NCBI GenBank assembly: GCA_937924475.1
Contig: CALDSV010000005.1
Location: forward strand, 1-56,508
Origin: an uncultured bacterium
Lineage (GTDB): Bacteria; Nitrospirota; Thermodesulfovibrionia; Thermodesulfovibrionales; Thermodesulfovibrionaceae
DNA: 56,508 bases
Reading direction: 5' to 3'
Within the stretch, counting starts at the first letter, position 1, and each line of letters begins with the position of its first letter. Positions 7,836 through 17,100 of the stretch are shown in pieces. The position numbers were made by a program, and so were the translations under genes. Below the pieces are notes generated by a model. That model had not been told where the DNA came from and did no database searches. It saw only the letters and a list, made by a program, of their open reading frames with translations.

Positions 7836-8140
7836 TAATCTATACTCCCAAGATCAGAAATCTTTTTCTTATTGTTCTGTATTTCACTATCAAGTTCTTT
7901 TAATTTTCTAAGAAGGGGTAGAAATTCCTCATCAGATAGTTCAAGAGAGGTTTTGTTGGATTTATAAATTTTTGTTCCTAATTCAATGAGCACTTTATCC
8001 CTCTCTTCATTCAATTTATTTAATTCTAATAAAAGCTTTAAAATGTTGATCTCTCTCTGTAGTCTATCAGAGAGGGTTTGAGCCCAAAATTTAAAATTCT
8101 TCCATCCCTTTAAAAAATCTCTTTTTATAATATGAATCAT
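7835..8140 (-). CDS. Small coiled-coil protein of unknown function
   Basis: I do not recognise this 101-aa protein. It is highly charged and helical, with heptad-like stretches (LKLLLELNKLNEERDKVL and LRKLKELDSEIQNNKKKI) that suggest two coiled-coil arms. There is no signal peptide or membrane helix. It sits 3 nt after the TatD/radical-SAM stop and overlaps pilD by 1 nt, so it is co-translated with both. A link to pilus assembly or to the hydrolase is possible by context only. Confidence 0.7.
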   Translation of the reverse strand: MIHIIKRDFLKGWKNFKFWAQTLSDRLQREINILKLLLELNKLNEERDKVLIELGTKIYKSNKTSLELSDEEFLPLLRKLKELDSEIQNNKKKISDLGSID

Positions 8141-8143
8141 TCT

Positions 8144-9490
8144 TTAACCTACTTGATGAAGATGCCTTATTTTTAATTTAACTCCCAAGGAATTAGCTAT
8201 TTCTTCACATTTTTTAACATCAACTCCTTCCACATCTACCAATGTTACTTGAACATAGGGAACATTTTCTTTTGCATCTTTTATGAAATCAATAAGGCTT
8301 TCATAGGCATTGGGATAAATAGGATGGCAAATTTTATTGTAAGTTTCACTATCATGAGCATTAAGACTTATGGATATGGAATCGACAAGTCCTTTTAGTT
8401 CTACCATGATTCTTCTTCCATGTATTAAATTTCCTTGACCATTAGTATTTATCCTTACTTTACCACCTCTTTCTTTAATCCATTTAGCAACTTTTTTTAT
8501 TAAATCAAGTCTTAGAAAAGGCTCCCCATAGCCACAAAAAACAACTTCTTTATAATCCTTTGGATCTCCTATTGCTTTGATTATTTCCTCTTCTGTTGGT
8601 TCTTTCCTTAATCTTAAATTATGCCCTTTAACATAATCAGTATGGAATCTTACACAAAACTTACAAACATTGGTACAGCGGTTTGTAATGTTTAAGTAAA
8701 GGGTATCCCTTATCTTGTAGGCTATCTGACCCTCTGGTATCTCTCCTATTTTGAAAAGCCTCTTAGCATTTACAGAAGTAATTCTCTGTATGTCTTCTAA
8801 ATTTACTCCCCTTAATTCTGCCACAGTTTGGGCTACATAAATGAGATAGGCTGGTTCATTTTTTTTACCTCTATGAGGCTCCGGAGCAAGATAAGGAGCA
8901 TCAGTTTCTATGAGAAGATAGTCATCAGGAATGATCCTTGCTACTTCTTTAATTTTATTTGCATTTTTGAAGGTAACTACTCCAGAAATAGATATGAAAA
9001 ATCCTAAGTCTATGTATCTTTTAGCCTGCTCAACATTTCCACTGAAACAATGCATGACCCCTAATTTTATCTTAGATTCTTTCAGAATATGGTAAGTATC
9101 TTCAAAAGCTTCTCTTGAATGAATTATTACTGGCAAACCAATTTCTTTTGCTAACTTTAGCTGTTCTTGAAATGCCTTAATTTGCTGATTCCTTGGTGAA
9201 TTATTATAATAATAATCCAGCCCAATTTCACCTATTGCCACAACCTTAGGATGTCTGCTCTTCTCAAATAAATCCTTCCATAGAGAATCATCTAACTGGA
9301 CTGAATCATGGGGATGAATTCCAACAGTAGCATAAACCATTTCATATGTCTCAGCAATTTTAATTGCTTCATCAATACTTTCTTTGTCAGAGCTAATTGT
9401 AATAATATTCCTAACCCCTACTTGCCTGGCTCTCTCGATAACTTCCCCTAAGTTTTCAAACATTTCGAGATGACAATGGCTATCAATCAT
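8144..9490 (-). CDS. TatD metallohydrolase fused to a radical SAM domain
   Basis: The 448-aa protein has two enzyme modules. Residues 1 to about 255 are a TatD-type DNase: IDSHCHL metal motif, GEIGLDYYY, VIHSREA, MHCFSG and ETDAPYLAPEPHRG. Residues of about 260-448 form a radical SAM domain with NRCTNVCKFC (C-x3-C-x2-C) and the GYGEP stretch. Stand-alone 'TatD-associated radical SAM' proteins are known beside tatD; here they are one chain. Substrate unknown. The start ATG overlaps the apgM stop by 4 nt. No Cys-rich auxiliary-cluster domain is visible after the barrel. Confidence 0.9.
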   Translation of the reverse strand: MIDSHCHLEMFENLGEVIERARQVGVRNIITISSDKESIDEAIKIAETYEMVYATVGIHPHDSVQLDDSLWKDLFEKSRHPKVVAIGEIGLDYYYNNSPRNQQIKAFQEQLKLAKEIGLPVIIHSREAFEDTYHILKESKIKLGVMHCFSGNVEQAKRYIDLGFFISISGVVTFKNANKIKEVARIIPDDYLLIETDAPYLAPEPHRGKKNEPAYLIYVAQTVAELRGVNLEDIQRITSVNAKRLFKIGEIPEGQIAYKIRDTLYLNITNRCTNVCKFCVRFHTDYVKGHNLRLRKEPTEEEIIKAIGDPKDYKEVVFCGYGEPFLRLDLIKKVAKWIKERGGKVRINTNGQGNLIHGRRIMVELKGLVDSISISLNAHDSETYNKICHPIYPNAYESLIDFIKDAKENVPYVQVTLVDVEGVDVKKCEEIANSLGVKLKIRHLHQVG

Positions 9491-10689
9491 GCTCCGAATT
9501 TCCTCAATCTAAGGGAATTTGCTAATACAAGAGGCATAATAGCAGTAGCAGGAATTATCCCTAATTCTCCCTTTAAACATTCCCTTTCAGTGAAAGCATT
9601 ACAAACCCCACCAAGAACATATGGAGATTTAAGAAGAAGCGGGACAGGATGCCAACTATGTGATTTCATTAAAGCTGGAGTACTATGATCGCCTGTTATT
9701 ACTAAAACATGAGGATTTAAAGAGAGAATTCCGGGCAAATATTGGTCAAATTCTTCAATTTTCTTTACTCTTCCATCAAAATTGCCATCTTCACCAAAGG
9801 AGTCAATTTTTTTAATATGGACAAAGAGAAAATCATATTCTTTGTAAACTTCTTTCAGTACCTCCACCTCTTCCCTAATGTCACCTTCTACTGATATAGT
9901 ATCCATGCCAAGCAATTTCGTAATTCCTCTATACATTGGGTATACTGCAATGGAACAAGCCTTGAGACCGTATCTTTCATAAAAAGAAGGAAGGGATGGC
10001 AAAGCTGAGAAACCTCTTAATAATACAAAATTTGCCTTCTCCTCATTTTTTAATATTTCCCTTGCCATTTCAATGAATTTTTTTGCTATTTTAGCTACTT
10101 TTATGGATTCATTATTTAGAGGTTCTGGATCAAGAGGAGCTTTACCTTCTTTTTGTGGATCTGTATCCTTGACCATTGCTTCCCTTTCAGAAATATTGTT
10201 CTCAAATCTGAAAACAAGACAGAATCTATGTTCCTTTCCGGGTTTAAGGATGATATTAACTCCGTCTATCTCTCTTATTTTCTCTGACAATATTTGAGTA
10301 ATCTGAATGTTTTTTTCTGTTGGAATTCTTCCAGCTCTTCGGTCTATTATTATCCCTTCTTTTATGGTAGAGTAGTTGCATCTCACTGCTACATCCGTTT
10401 TTTGTAGTTCCACTCCCAGTCCTAAAGCTTCTAAAACTCCTCTTCCTATTTCGTATCTCAAAGGCTCATAACCAAAAACTCCAAAATGGCCTGGACCACT
10501 TCCTGGAGTAATACCATATCCTACAGGAATATGAAGTCCACAAGCAGAAATTTGAGCTAAACCATCTAAGTTAGGTTTATTGGCAGTCTCAAGTTCTGTT
10601 TTTCCATCCAAAGGTAAACCGCCTAATCCGTCAAGAAGAATAAAAACTATTTTTGTGTTATTACTTTGAATGAGTTTTGCTACATCCAT
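9487..10689 (-). CDS. apgM: 2,3-bisphosphoglycerate-independent phosphoglycerate mutase, archaeal type
   Basis: ApgM interconverts 3- and 2-phosphoglycerate in glycolysis or gluconeogenesis. At 400 aa it is the archaeal/thermophile form. The metal-site motif FILLDGLGG (Asp 20) is near the N-terminus. The active-site Ser lies in TPGSGPGHFG (about Ser 64), and the C-terminal metal motif is VITGDHSTP. The ATG at 10689 follows a good AGGAGG. It heads a coupled group with the TatD fusion, the coiled-coil protein and pilD. Confidence 0.94.
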   Translation of the reverse strand: MDVAKLIQSNNTKIVFILLDGLGGLPLDGKTELETANKPNLDGLAQISACGLHIPVGYGITPGSGPGHFGVFGYEPLRYEIGRGVLEALGLGVELQKTDVAVRCNYSTIKEGIIIDRRAGRIPTEKNIQITQILSEKIREIDGVNIILKPGKEHRFCLVFRFENNISEREAMVKDTDPQKEGKAPLDPEPLNNESIKVAKIAKKFIEMAREILKNEEKANFVLLRGFSALPSLPSFYERYGLKACSIAVYPMYRGITKLLGMDTISVEGDIREEVEVLKEVYKEYDFLFVHIKKIDSFGEDGNFDGRVKKIEEFDQYLPGILSLNPHVLVITGDHSTPALMKSHSWHPVPLLLKSPYVLGGVCNAFTERECLKGELGIIPATAIMPLVLANSLRLRKFGA

Positions 10690-10754
10690 AAAAGCCTCCT
10701 GATGGCACGATTAAATTAATAATAACAAAAATAAGCCTTAAGAGGAAAATTAAT

Positions 10755-10784
10755 TTGATAATTAGGCATTATTATAGCTAAAAT
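10755..10784 (+). promoter_or_regulatory. Promoter of the amidohydrolase-purC operon (leaderless)
   Basis: TTGATA (10755-10760), an 18-bp spacer and TAAAAT (10779-10784), then only 6 nt to the ATG at 10791. The transcript would start at or next to the start codon. No Shine-Dalgarno is visible. Confidence 0.55.
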
Positions 10785-10790
10785 ATTCAA

Positions 10791-11585
10791 ATGTGTATAA
10801 TAGATTTCCACTGTCATGCTTTTCCTGATGAAATTGCTGAAAAAGCGATGGCAAAACTTCAACAAGACTGCTCTGTAAAAGCAGTCTTAGATGGTAGACT
10901 AAATTCTCTTCTTAAGTCAATGGATAGATGTGGTATAGAAAAGGCTGTATTGTGTAATATTGCCACCAAGCCAGAACAATTTCACCCTATATTAAAATGG
11001 AGTAATAATATTCGATCAGAAAGAATCATCCCTCTTCTTTCTATTCATCCCTTAGATGGAAGAAAGAAAGAACATATAAAAATAATAAAAGAGGAGGGAT
11101 TCTTGGGCATTAAAATGCATCCCTTTTATCAAGATTTTGCCATAGATGATGAAAAAGTTTTTGGAATTTATGAAGCTCTTGCACAAGAAGATTTATTCAT
11201 TGTAATGCATTGTGGCTATGATATAAGTTTTCCTTCTTTGGACATTGCCTCTCCAAGAAGAATTATTAATGTAATTAATAAATTTCCTGAGCTTAAGTTT
11301 ATTACTACTCATCTTGGAGCATGGAAACAATGGGATGAAGTAGAAAAAATGATAATAGGAAAAGAAATTTATATAGAAATATCTTTTTCCTTTGGATGGC
11401 TATCTAACGAAAAAATAAAGGATTTTCTTTTGAAGCACCCAGAAGACTTCATACTCTTTGGAACAGATTCTCCTTGGGCAGATCAGTGCAAAGAAATAGA
11501 AAACTTAAAAAATCTGGCTCTCTCTCAGGATCTTATGGATAAAATTTTACATTCAAACGCTGAAAAGCTATTAGGCTGTCCATGA
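10791..11585 (+). CDS. Amidohydrolase family 2 metal-dependent hydrolase
   Basis: A TIM-barrel hydrolase (264 aa) of the Amidohydro_2 type (ACMSD/uronate-hydrolase-like). Visible metal ligands are the HxH of DFHCHAFPD near residues 7-9, His in IVMHCG, His in THLGAW, and Asp in FGTDSPW. No signal peptide is present, so it is cytoplasmic. The substrate cannot be told from sequence. It is the first gene of the operon, starts without a Shine-Dalgarno directly after its promoter, and overlaps the next gene by 4 nt. Confidence 0.82.
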   Translation: MCIIDFHCHAFPDEIAEKAMAKLQQDCSVKAVLDGRLNSLLKSMDRCGIEKAVLCNIATKPEQFHPILKWSNNIRSERIIPLLSIHPLDGRKKEHIKIIKEEGFLGIKMHPFYQDFAIDDEKVFGIYEALAQEDLFIVMHCGYDISFPSLDIASPRRIINVINKFPELKFITTHLGAWKQWDEVEKMIIGKEIYIEISFSFGWLSNEKIKDFLLKHPEDFILFGTDSPWADQCKEIENLKNLALSQDLMDKILHSNAEKLLGCP

Positions 11586-12382
11586 TTTTAAAAATTCCTA
11601 AATCAATGTTTTTAAGCCTAAAAGACTTCTATAGAGACGAAGGTATATATTTAAGTGCTGCTCTTGCTTTCTTCTCAATACTTTCCATTATTCCTTTAAG
11701 CATGTTTATAGTTAATATTCTTGTACGCTTCACCCAAGAAGAAACTATTGCAAGATTTGTCTACAATAAGCTTCTCTTTCTGTTTCCTAAGGTAGAATTC
11801 CAAATTATAAAGGATATAAAAAAACTTCTTATGGCAAGAGGCATAAGCGAAATATCTTTGATACTATATGGCATTTTTTCCATCCAACTTTTTACAGCCA
11901 TTGAGTTTTCCCTAAATAAAATATTTAGAGTACCAAAAAAAAGGCACCTATTTTTTTCATTATTAATATCCACTTTTATTGTTCTCCTAATTATGTTCGT
12001 AGTAGGAGCCTTTTTTGCACTTTCATATATAATAAAAATATCTGAATCTCACTTGGCAACAGAGATAAATACAATTTTGAGGATCTTTTTAAAATATATA
12101 GTTACTTTTTTGCTTATTTTCACTGTAATTGTTTGTCTTTATAAATTTTTACCAAACAAAAAAATAAAAACTTCCCATGTTCTCATTGGTAGTTTCATAA
12201 CCACTGTATTAATTGAAATAGCTAAACATTTATTCACCTTTTATGTATCTCATGTAATAAAGATTAGCACTCTTTATGGTTCCATATCCACCTTTTTGGC
12301 TGTTTTAATGTGGCTCTTTTATGCTTGGGCAGTTTTTCTTTATGGTGCGGAATTAATAGCTAATTTGGAGAAGAAAAAATGA
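11582..12382 (+). CDS. YihY/BrkB family inner-membrane protein
   Basis: A 266-aa protein with six membrane helices, of the YihY/BrkB family (formerly called ribonuclease BN). Family features are the opening FYRDEGIYLSAALAFFSILS and the late segment YGSISTFLAVLMWLFYAWA. The function of the family is unresolved; transport has been proposed. It overlaps both neighbours by 4 nt (ATGA), so translation is coupled with the amidohydrolase and thiD, although no metabolic link is apparent. Confidence 0.88.
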   Translation: MILKIPKSMFLSLKDFYRDEGIYLSAALAFFSILSIIPLSMFIVNILVRFTQEETIARFVYNKLLFLFPKVEFQIIKDIKKLLMARGISEISLILYGIFSIQLFTAIEFSLNKIFRVPKKRHLFFSLLISTFIVLLIMFVVGAFFALSYIIKISESHLATEINTILRIFLKYIVTFLLIFTVIVCLYKFLPNKKIKTSHVLIGSFITTVLIEIAKHLFTFYVSHVIKISTLYGSISTFLAVLMWLFYAWAVFLYGAELIANLEKKK

Positions 12383-13143
12383 AAGTAGCTTTAACAATAG
12401 GCGGTTCTGATCCTACGGGTGGAGCTGGAATCCAGATGGATTTAAAGGTTTTTCAAGCATTAGGTGTTTACGGAACAGCTGTAATTACTGCTCTTACTGC
12501 TCAAAATACCAAAGTCTTCAAAAAAATTTATCCCCTATCAGCAAAAATGATTGATAACCAATTTAGAGTTCTTCTTAATGATATAAAACCCTATGCTGCA
12601 AAAACTGGTATGATATATAGTGAGGAAGCTTTAGAATGTATAGTAAAAAACGTAAAAAAATACAGGATCAATAATCTTATTATTGATCCTGTAATAAACT
12701 CATCAACGGGAAGAAGATTGATTCAAAAAAAGACATTAAAAAAACTTAAAGAACAGCTAATACCTCTATCAAAAGCAATTACAGCTAATATTCCGGAAGC
12801 AGAAATTCTTGCTAAAATGAAAATTAACTCAGAGAAAACTATATTAGAAGCTGCTAAGAGAATTAAGGAGATGGGACCAGAAATAGTAATTATCAAGGGA
12901 GGACATTGGCATAACAAAGCTTCAGATTTTCTTTATGATGGAAAAAATTTATTTGTTGCAGAGGGAGAAAAGTTCATGGGACAATATCACGGAACAGGAT
13001 GTGCCTTCTCCTCTGCCTTTGTTGCCTTTCTATGTCTTGGTTATGAGCATGAAAAAGCTCTTCACGCATCTAAAAATTTTGTTAAAAATGCTATAATAAA
13101 TGCTCTTAAGATAGGCAAAGGTATGTATCTATTAAAGATATAA
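12379..13143 (+). CDS. thiD: Hydroxymethylpyrimidine (phospho)kinase ThiD
   Basis: ThiD phosphorylates HMP and HMP-phosphate in thiamine synthesis. The 254-aa sequence has the substrate loop GGSDPTGGAGIQMDLKVF at the N-terminus, the IIDPV segment near residue 108 and the anion-hole motif GTGCAFSSAF near residue 206. Its length is typical of single-domain ThiD. It overlaps the YihY gene by 4 nt. No other thiamine genes are in the window. Confidence 0.93.
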   Translation: MKVALTIGGSDPTGGAGIQMDLKVFQALGVYGTAVITALTAQNTKVFKKIYPLSAKMIDNQFRVLLNDIKPYAAKTGMIYSEEALECIVKNVKKYRINNLIIDPVINSSTGRRLIQKKTLKKLKEQLIPLSKAITANIPEAEILAKMKINSEKTILEAAKRIKEMGPEIVIIKGGHWHNKASDFLYDGKNLFVAEGEKFMGQYHGTGCAFSSAFVAFLCLGYEHEKALHASKNFVKNAIINALKIGKGMYLLKI

Positions 13144-13154
13144 GGAGGATATAA

Positions 13155-14036
13155 ATGGAGAGAAGAGTTGTTTTAAAAACAAATATTGAAGAGGCAAAAT
13201 TTATTAGAAGTGGAAAAGTAAGAGATCTTTACGAAATAGCTGATTATTTACTCATTGTTGCCACAGATAGGGTATCTGCTTTTGATGTAGTGCTACCTAA
13301 TGGAATCCCTGAAAAAGGAAAAATATTGACACAAATCTCTCTTTTCTGGTTTAACCAAATGAGAGACATAATAGAAAATCATATAGTTACTGCTAATGTA
13401 GATGAATATCCTTCAAATTTAAAAAGGTACAGAGATATTCTTGAAAGTAGGAGTATGCTTGTTAAAAAAGCAACACCTCTGCCAGTGGAATGCATTGTTC
13501 GAGGCTATATTACTGGTTCTGGTTGGAAAGAATATGAAAAAACAGGATGCGTTTGTGGCATAAAATTACCATCAGGTCTTGTTCAGTCTCAAAAACTTCC
13601 TGAGCCAATTTTTACTCCCAGTACAAAGGCCGAGAAAGGTCATGACATTAACATAACCTTTGAAGAAACAATAAAATTACTCGGTGAAGAGACAGCTGAG
13701 ACAGTAAAAGAATTGTCCTTAGCTATATACAGAAGGGCTTCAGAGTTTGCTGAGAAAAAAGGTATCATTATAGCAGACACTAAAATGGAATTTGGATTTT
13801 ATGATGGAAAATTGATTCTCATAGATGAACTTCTTACTCCTGACTCATCAAGATTTTGGTCAATGAAAGATTACTCTCCAGGTAAACCACAGGAAAGCTA
13901 TGATAAACAAATAGTTAGAGATTATCTAATTTCAATAAAATGGGACAAAAAACCACCTGCTCCCCATCTACCTAACGAAATAGTTCAAAAAACTGCAGAA
14001 AGATACAAAGAAATATTTAAGATTCTAACTTCTTAA
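13155..14036 (+). CDS. purC: Phosphoribosylaminoimidazole-succinocarboxamide synthase PurC
   Basis: PurC joins aspartate to CAIR in purine synthesis. At 293 aa it is the longer form of the family. Motifs include SGKVRDLYE near the N-terminus, [30 protein letters not shown] and the C-terminal [17 protein letters not shown] precedes the ATG 8 nt upstream, a clear ribosome site within the operon. Its last 20 bp overlap the convergent nfo gene. Confidence 0.96.
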   Translation: MERRVVLKTNIEEAKFIRSGKVRDLYEIADYLLIVATDRVSAFDVVLPNGIPEKGKILTQISLFWFNQMRDIIENHIVTANVDEYPSNLKRYRDILESRSMLVKKATPLPVECIVRGYITGSGWKEYEKTGCVCGIKLPSGLVQSQKLPEPIFTPSTKAEKGHDINITFEETIKLLGEETAETVKELSLAIYRRASEFAEKKGIIIADTKMEFGFYDGKLILIDELLTPDSSRFWSMKDYSPGKPQESYDKQIVRDYLISIKWDKKPPAPHLPNEIVQKTAERYKEIFKILTS

Positions 14037-14859
14037 GAATCTCTCTAAGAAAAGCTAAATTTTTTCTGTCATCCTCCAAGCTTTTTTTGGGTGTTTCAAG
14101 GATAAGTGGAAGAGATGATAATTCATTTATCTTTAGAAATTTTTTAAAACCTTCCTTTCCTATGGCACCCTTCCCAAGATGTTCATGTCTGTCAATACCA
14201 GAGCCCACCTCTGCTTTTGAATCATTTAGATGAATTAATTTGATAAGGTTAAAATCTCCATATTTTTCAATCTCTTTTATCAAAATCTCTATATCCTCCT
14301 CTTTTCTAAGATCATAACCTGCAGCAAATAGATGACAAGTATCAATACACAAACCTCCTACCTGAGAAGTTTGAACCTTTTCATAAGTTTCAAATAAATC
14401 CTGAATTCTTGCTGTAATTTTGCTTTTGGCTGTATTTTCAATAAGAATCTTACAATGTAGATTATCCTCTATTTTTATAAATCCCTCTTTTGTTTTAGCA
14501 TAAATTTCCTCTTTTTCCATATCCTTATTGTCTTTTAGATGTAAAACATAAAAATCAGCTTCTAAAGCCTCTGCAAGATAAATCTCTCTTTTCAGGAGAA
14601 ATCTTGATGAAGCCACAGTCTTAGGTGTTGATGAGATAAGATTTATCAAATAAGGAGCATGAATTACTAAAGGATTTAGTCCATAGATTTGTCTTTGTTT
14701 TTTAAATTCTCCGATTAAATTTTCATCCCATTGAGGAATTTCCCAAACTTTTGGACTATGGAGAAATATTTGGAAAGTAGAACATTTTAATTCCGCGGCC
14801 TCAAAAATTGCATTTATTAAAGTATCTTTAATTGATGTATGAACTCCTATGGGTCTCAT
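14017..14859 (-). CDS. nfo: Endonuclease IV (AP endonuclease Nfo)
   Basis: This zinc-dependent AP endonuclease acts in base excision repair. The 280-aa product starts MRPIGVHTS. Conserved segments are [33 protein letters not shown] and [23 protein letters not shown] split over the barrel. An in-frame ATG at 14928 lies inside the tRNA-Cys gene and was rejected. The chosen ATG is 10 nt after the tRNA 3' end with a T-rich link and no Shine-Dalgarno, so the mRNA may be released by tRNA processing. Confidence 0.93.
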   Translation of the reverse strand: MRPIGVHTSIKDTLINAIFEAAELKCSTFQIFLHSPKVWEIPQWDENLIGEFKKQRQIYGLNPLVIHAPYLINLISSTPKTVASSRFLLKREIYLAEALEADFYVLHLKDNKDMEKEEIYAKTKEGFIKIEDNLHCKILIENTAKSKITARIQDLFETYEKVQTSQVGGLCIDTCHLFAAGYDLRKEEDIEILIKEIEKYGDFNLIKLIHLNDSKAEVGSGIDRHEHLGKGAIGKEGFKKFLKINELSSLPLILETPKKSLEDDRKNLAFLREILKKLES

Positions 14860-14869
14860 AAAACAAAAA

Positions 14870-14942
14870 AGGCGACGGCCGGATTCGAACCGGCGAATGG
14901 CGGTTTTGCAGACCGCTCCCTTAGCCACTTGGGTACGTCGCC
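14870..14942 (-). tRNA. tRNA-Cys (GCA)
   Basis: A 73-nt cloverleaf with acceptor stem GGCGACG/CGTCGCC, anticodon loop CTGCAAA (anticodon GCA), T-loop GGTTCGAATCC, and discriminator T73 as expected for Cys. CCA is not encoded. It is 8 nt downstream of tRNA-Gly and 10 nt upstream of nfo. Confidence 0.97.
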
Positions 14943-14950
14943 AATAAAAA

Positions 14951-15023
14951 AGCGGGCGACGGGATTTGAACCCGCGACCCCAACCTTGGCAAGGTTGTGC
15001 TCTACCAGCTGAGCTACACCCGC
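14951..15023 (-). tRNA. tRNA-Gly (GCC)
   Basis: A 73-nt cloverleaf with acceptor stem GCGGGTG/CGCCCGC, D-arm AGCTCAGCTGGTAGAGCA, anticodon loop TTGCCAA (GCC) and T-loop GGTTCAAATCC. The discriminator is T73. CCA is not encoded. It is first in the tRNA-Gly/tRNA-Cys transcript. Confidence 0.97.
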
Positions 15024-15098
15024 ATTTAATTCAATTTTAACTTTAAACCCTTTAAAATTTCAAACAGCCTCTAAAGACTTCGAATTAATGATTTTCAG

Positions 15099-15126
15099 AT
15101 TATCATAAATAGTAAATTCCTGTCAA
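15099..15126 (-). promoter_or_regulatory. Promoter of the tRNA-Gly/tRNA-Cys/nfo transcript
   Basis: Minus strand: TTGACA (15121-15126), a 16-bp spacer and GATAAT (15099-15104), about 70 nt before tRNA-Gly. The remaining 125 bp up to the ABC ATPase stop (15127-15250) show no gene or obvious terminator. Confidence 0.7.
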
Positions 15127-15250
15127 TCCAATCCTTGAAAGCATCACTATCTACCTTAATTGTATGAGGAATGGTCTACCTCTTATCCCTGCTTTTATTC
15201 ATGGAAATTCTTACAATGAAAAAGAAGTGCCTTGAGAGGCAAAATTTTTC

Positions 15251-16006
15251 TTAATTATCCATCAAAACTATTCTTCTTTCATTAATTTGCAATATTTTAG
15301 CCACAACTCCGTAAACTTCTTGTATAAGAGAGGGCTCAATTATTTGAATATTTCCCTCCTTTAGAATTTTCCCCTCCCTTATGAATATAAAATAATCCGC
15401 AAACTGTATAGCAAGATTAATGTCATGAAGGACAATTATTGACACAAGCTTCTGTTGTGCTGTTAATCTTTTTATTACTCTTAGTATTTCAATTTGATTC
15501 TTAGGGTCAAGATGATTTACTGGTTCATCAAGAAGCAAGACTTCTGGCTGTTGAGTAAGTGCTCTTGCAATGAGGATTTTTTGGACCTCTCCTCCGCTTA
15601 GTTCATTAATTTTTTTGAAGGCATGGGAAGACAAATTAAATTCATGAATTGTCTTTTCAACAATTTCTAAATCCTTTATTGTAGGTTCAAAGGAAATATG
15701 AGGTTTCCTCCCAAGAAGTATGGCATCAAACACTGTAGTATATGGTAAAAAGTTTGTAATTTGAGGTAGATAAGCTATCCTCTTTGCTATTTCCCTTTGA
15801 GATAGTCTATTTAGTTCAGTACCATCGAGGTATATTTTTCCATTATCATTTTTTATGTATTTAGCGATGCTCTTTAATAGAGTTGATTTTCCTGAACCAT
15901 TAGGCCCTAAAATTGAGTAAAAAACACCTCTATTTAGATTTAAATTTATTCCCTTTAAGACTATCTTTTTGCCATACCCTACCACAAGATTTTCAATTTT
16001 AAGCAT
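15251..16006 (-). CDS. ABC transporter ATPase, FecE/BtuD type
   Basis: The ATPase (251 aa) powers uptake through the FecCD-like permease encoded just upstream. Walker A GPNGSGKST is at about residues 34-42, the signature LSGGE near 138, Walker B VLLLDEP near 158 and the switch His in VLHDIN. It is the last gene of the operon, 2 nt after the permease stop. The family serves Fe-siderophore, haem or cobalamin import; the ATPase alone does not show which. Confidence 0.92.
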   Translation of the reverse strand: MLKIENLVVGYGKKIVLKGINLNLNRGVFYSILGPNGSGKSTLLKSIAKYIKNDNGKIYLDGTELNRLSQREIAKRIAYLPQITNFLPYTTVFDAILLGRKPHISFEPTIKDLEIVEKTIHEFNLSSHAFKKINELSGGEVQKILIARALTQQPEVLLLDEPVNHLDPKNQIEILRVIKRLTAQQKLVSIIVLHDINLAIQFADYFIFIREGKILKEGNIQIIEPSLIQEVYGVVAKILQINERRIVLMDN

Positions 16007-16008
16007 TT

Positions 16009-17100
16009 TTAAAGCCTTCTTTTTCTTATCAGTAAATAAAAAAATAGAGGAGCTCCTGCAAAGGATGTAATTATGCCCACTGGTAAAACAGTTGGAGCCA
16101 TTACTGTTCTTGCAACTAAATCAGATACTAAAAGCAAGGCTGCACCTAACAAAGCAGAATAAGGAATAAGAAATCTATAGTCATTACCAACTAAAAATCT
16201 TACAAGGTGGGGTGAGATTAATCCTACAAAGCCAATTATTCCCAGAAAAGCTATGCAAACAGACACAATAAGAGCACTAAGAAACATACTTGATACTCTT
16301 AAAAACTTAATATTAACACCTAAACTTTTTGCGATCTCATCTCCCCAAAGCATAGCATTATAGTTCCATCTATTAAGGAGAAAAAATAAAAAACAAAGAA
16401 TAAAAGCAAAGAACATGATTTTATTTTCCGTCCAGCCTGCTTTTCCCATATCACCAAAGGTCCAAAAGACTGTTGCAGCTACTTGAAAATCACTGGCAAA
16501 GTATTGAAGAAACATAGTAGCAGAACCAAACAAACTACTTAGAGCAACACCTGCAAGAATTATTGCCTCAGAAGTCACTCTTTTTAAAAAGGATAAAAGA
16601 AGGATTAGAATTACTGTTAAAAGAGCACCTAAAAAGGCTGAGAGGGCAACATGATAAAGCTTAAAAACTGTTACTGCTTCAGAACCAAAAGAGTGTGTAT
16701 GTCCAGCACCCAAAATAATTATAGCAAAAGCTGCACCAAAGGCAGCCCCATGGGATACTCCTAAGGTAAAGGGAGATGCCAAGGGATTCTTAAGCACATT
16801 CTGCATCACAGCTCCAGCAACTGCTAAGGATGCACCAGCTAAGATTGCACCAACAGTTCTTGTAAGCCTAATATTCCATACAATATAGGATTTTTCTGTC
16901 TCAGTAAAAAGAGCAGTGAAAACCTCCTTTAGAGTGAGATTTAGAGAACCTATCGCAATAGAAATTATGCTTACTCCCAATAACAAAATTAGTAAAAAAA
17001 TTCCAACCAGAACTTTTCCATAGATTGATTTAAGATACTGCGCTTTTAATGAAGGCTCAGTGAATTTTAATTCCTGAATCTGTAAATTCAACTTTTCCAT
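16009..17100 (-). CDS. FecCD-family ABC permease
   Basis: A 363-aa permease with about nine to ten membrane helices. Family motifs: LTRTVGAILAGASLAVAGA, NPLASPFTLGVSHGAAFGA and the late GFVGLISPHLVRFLVGNDYR. About 40 polar residues precede the first helix. The ATG at 17100 lies within the binding-protein gene (44-nt overlap) with a weak, closely spaced AGGA, so the exact start is less certain; I see no better ATG before the first helix. It forms the channel for the metal or metallophore delivered by the adjacent binding protein. Confidence 0.9.
   Translation of the reverse strand: MEKLNLQIQELKFTEPSLKAQYLKSIYGKVLVGIFLLILLLGVSIISIAIGSLNLTLKEVFTALFTETEKSYIVWNIRLTRTVGAILAGASLAVAGAVMQNVLKNPLASPFTLGVSHGAAFGAAFAIIILGAGHTHSFGSEAVTVFKLYHVALSAFLGALLTVILILLLSFLKRVTSEAIILAGVALSSLFGSATMFLQYFASDFQVAATVFWTFGDMGKAGWTENKIMFFAFILCFLFFLLNRWNYNAMLWGDEIAKSLGVNIKFLRVSSMFLSALIVSVCIAFLGIIGFVGLISPHLVRFLVGNDYRFLIPYSALLGAALLLVSDLVARTVMAPTVLPVGIITSFAGAPLFFYLLIRKRRL

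Noticed and set aside
14860-14928. Longer nfo with an upstream ATG
   Set aside because: The extra codons lie inside tRNA-Cys; MRPIGVHTS is the family start.
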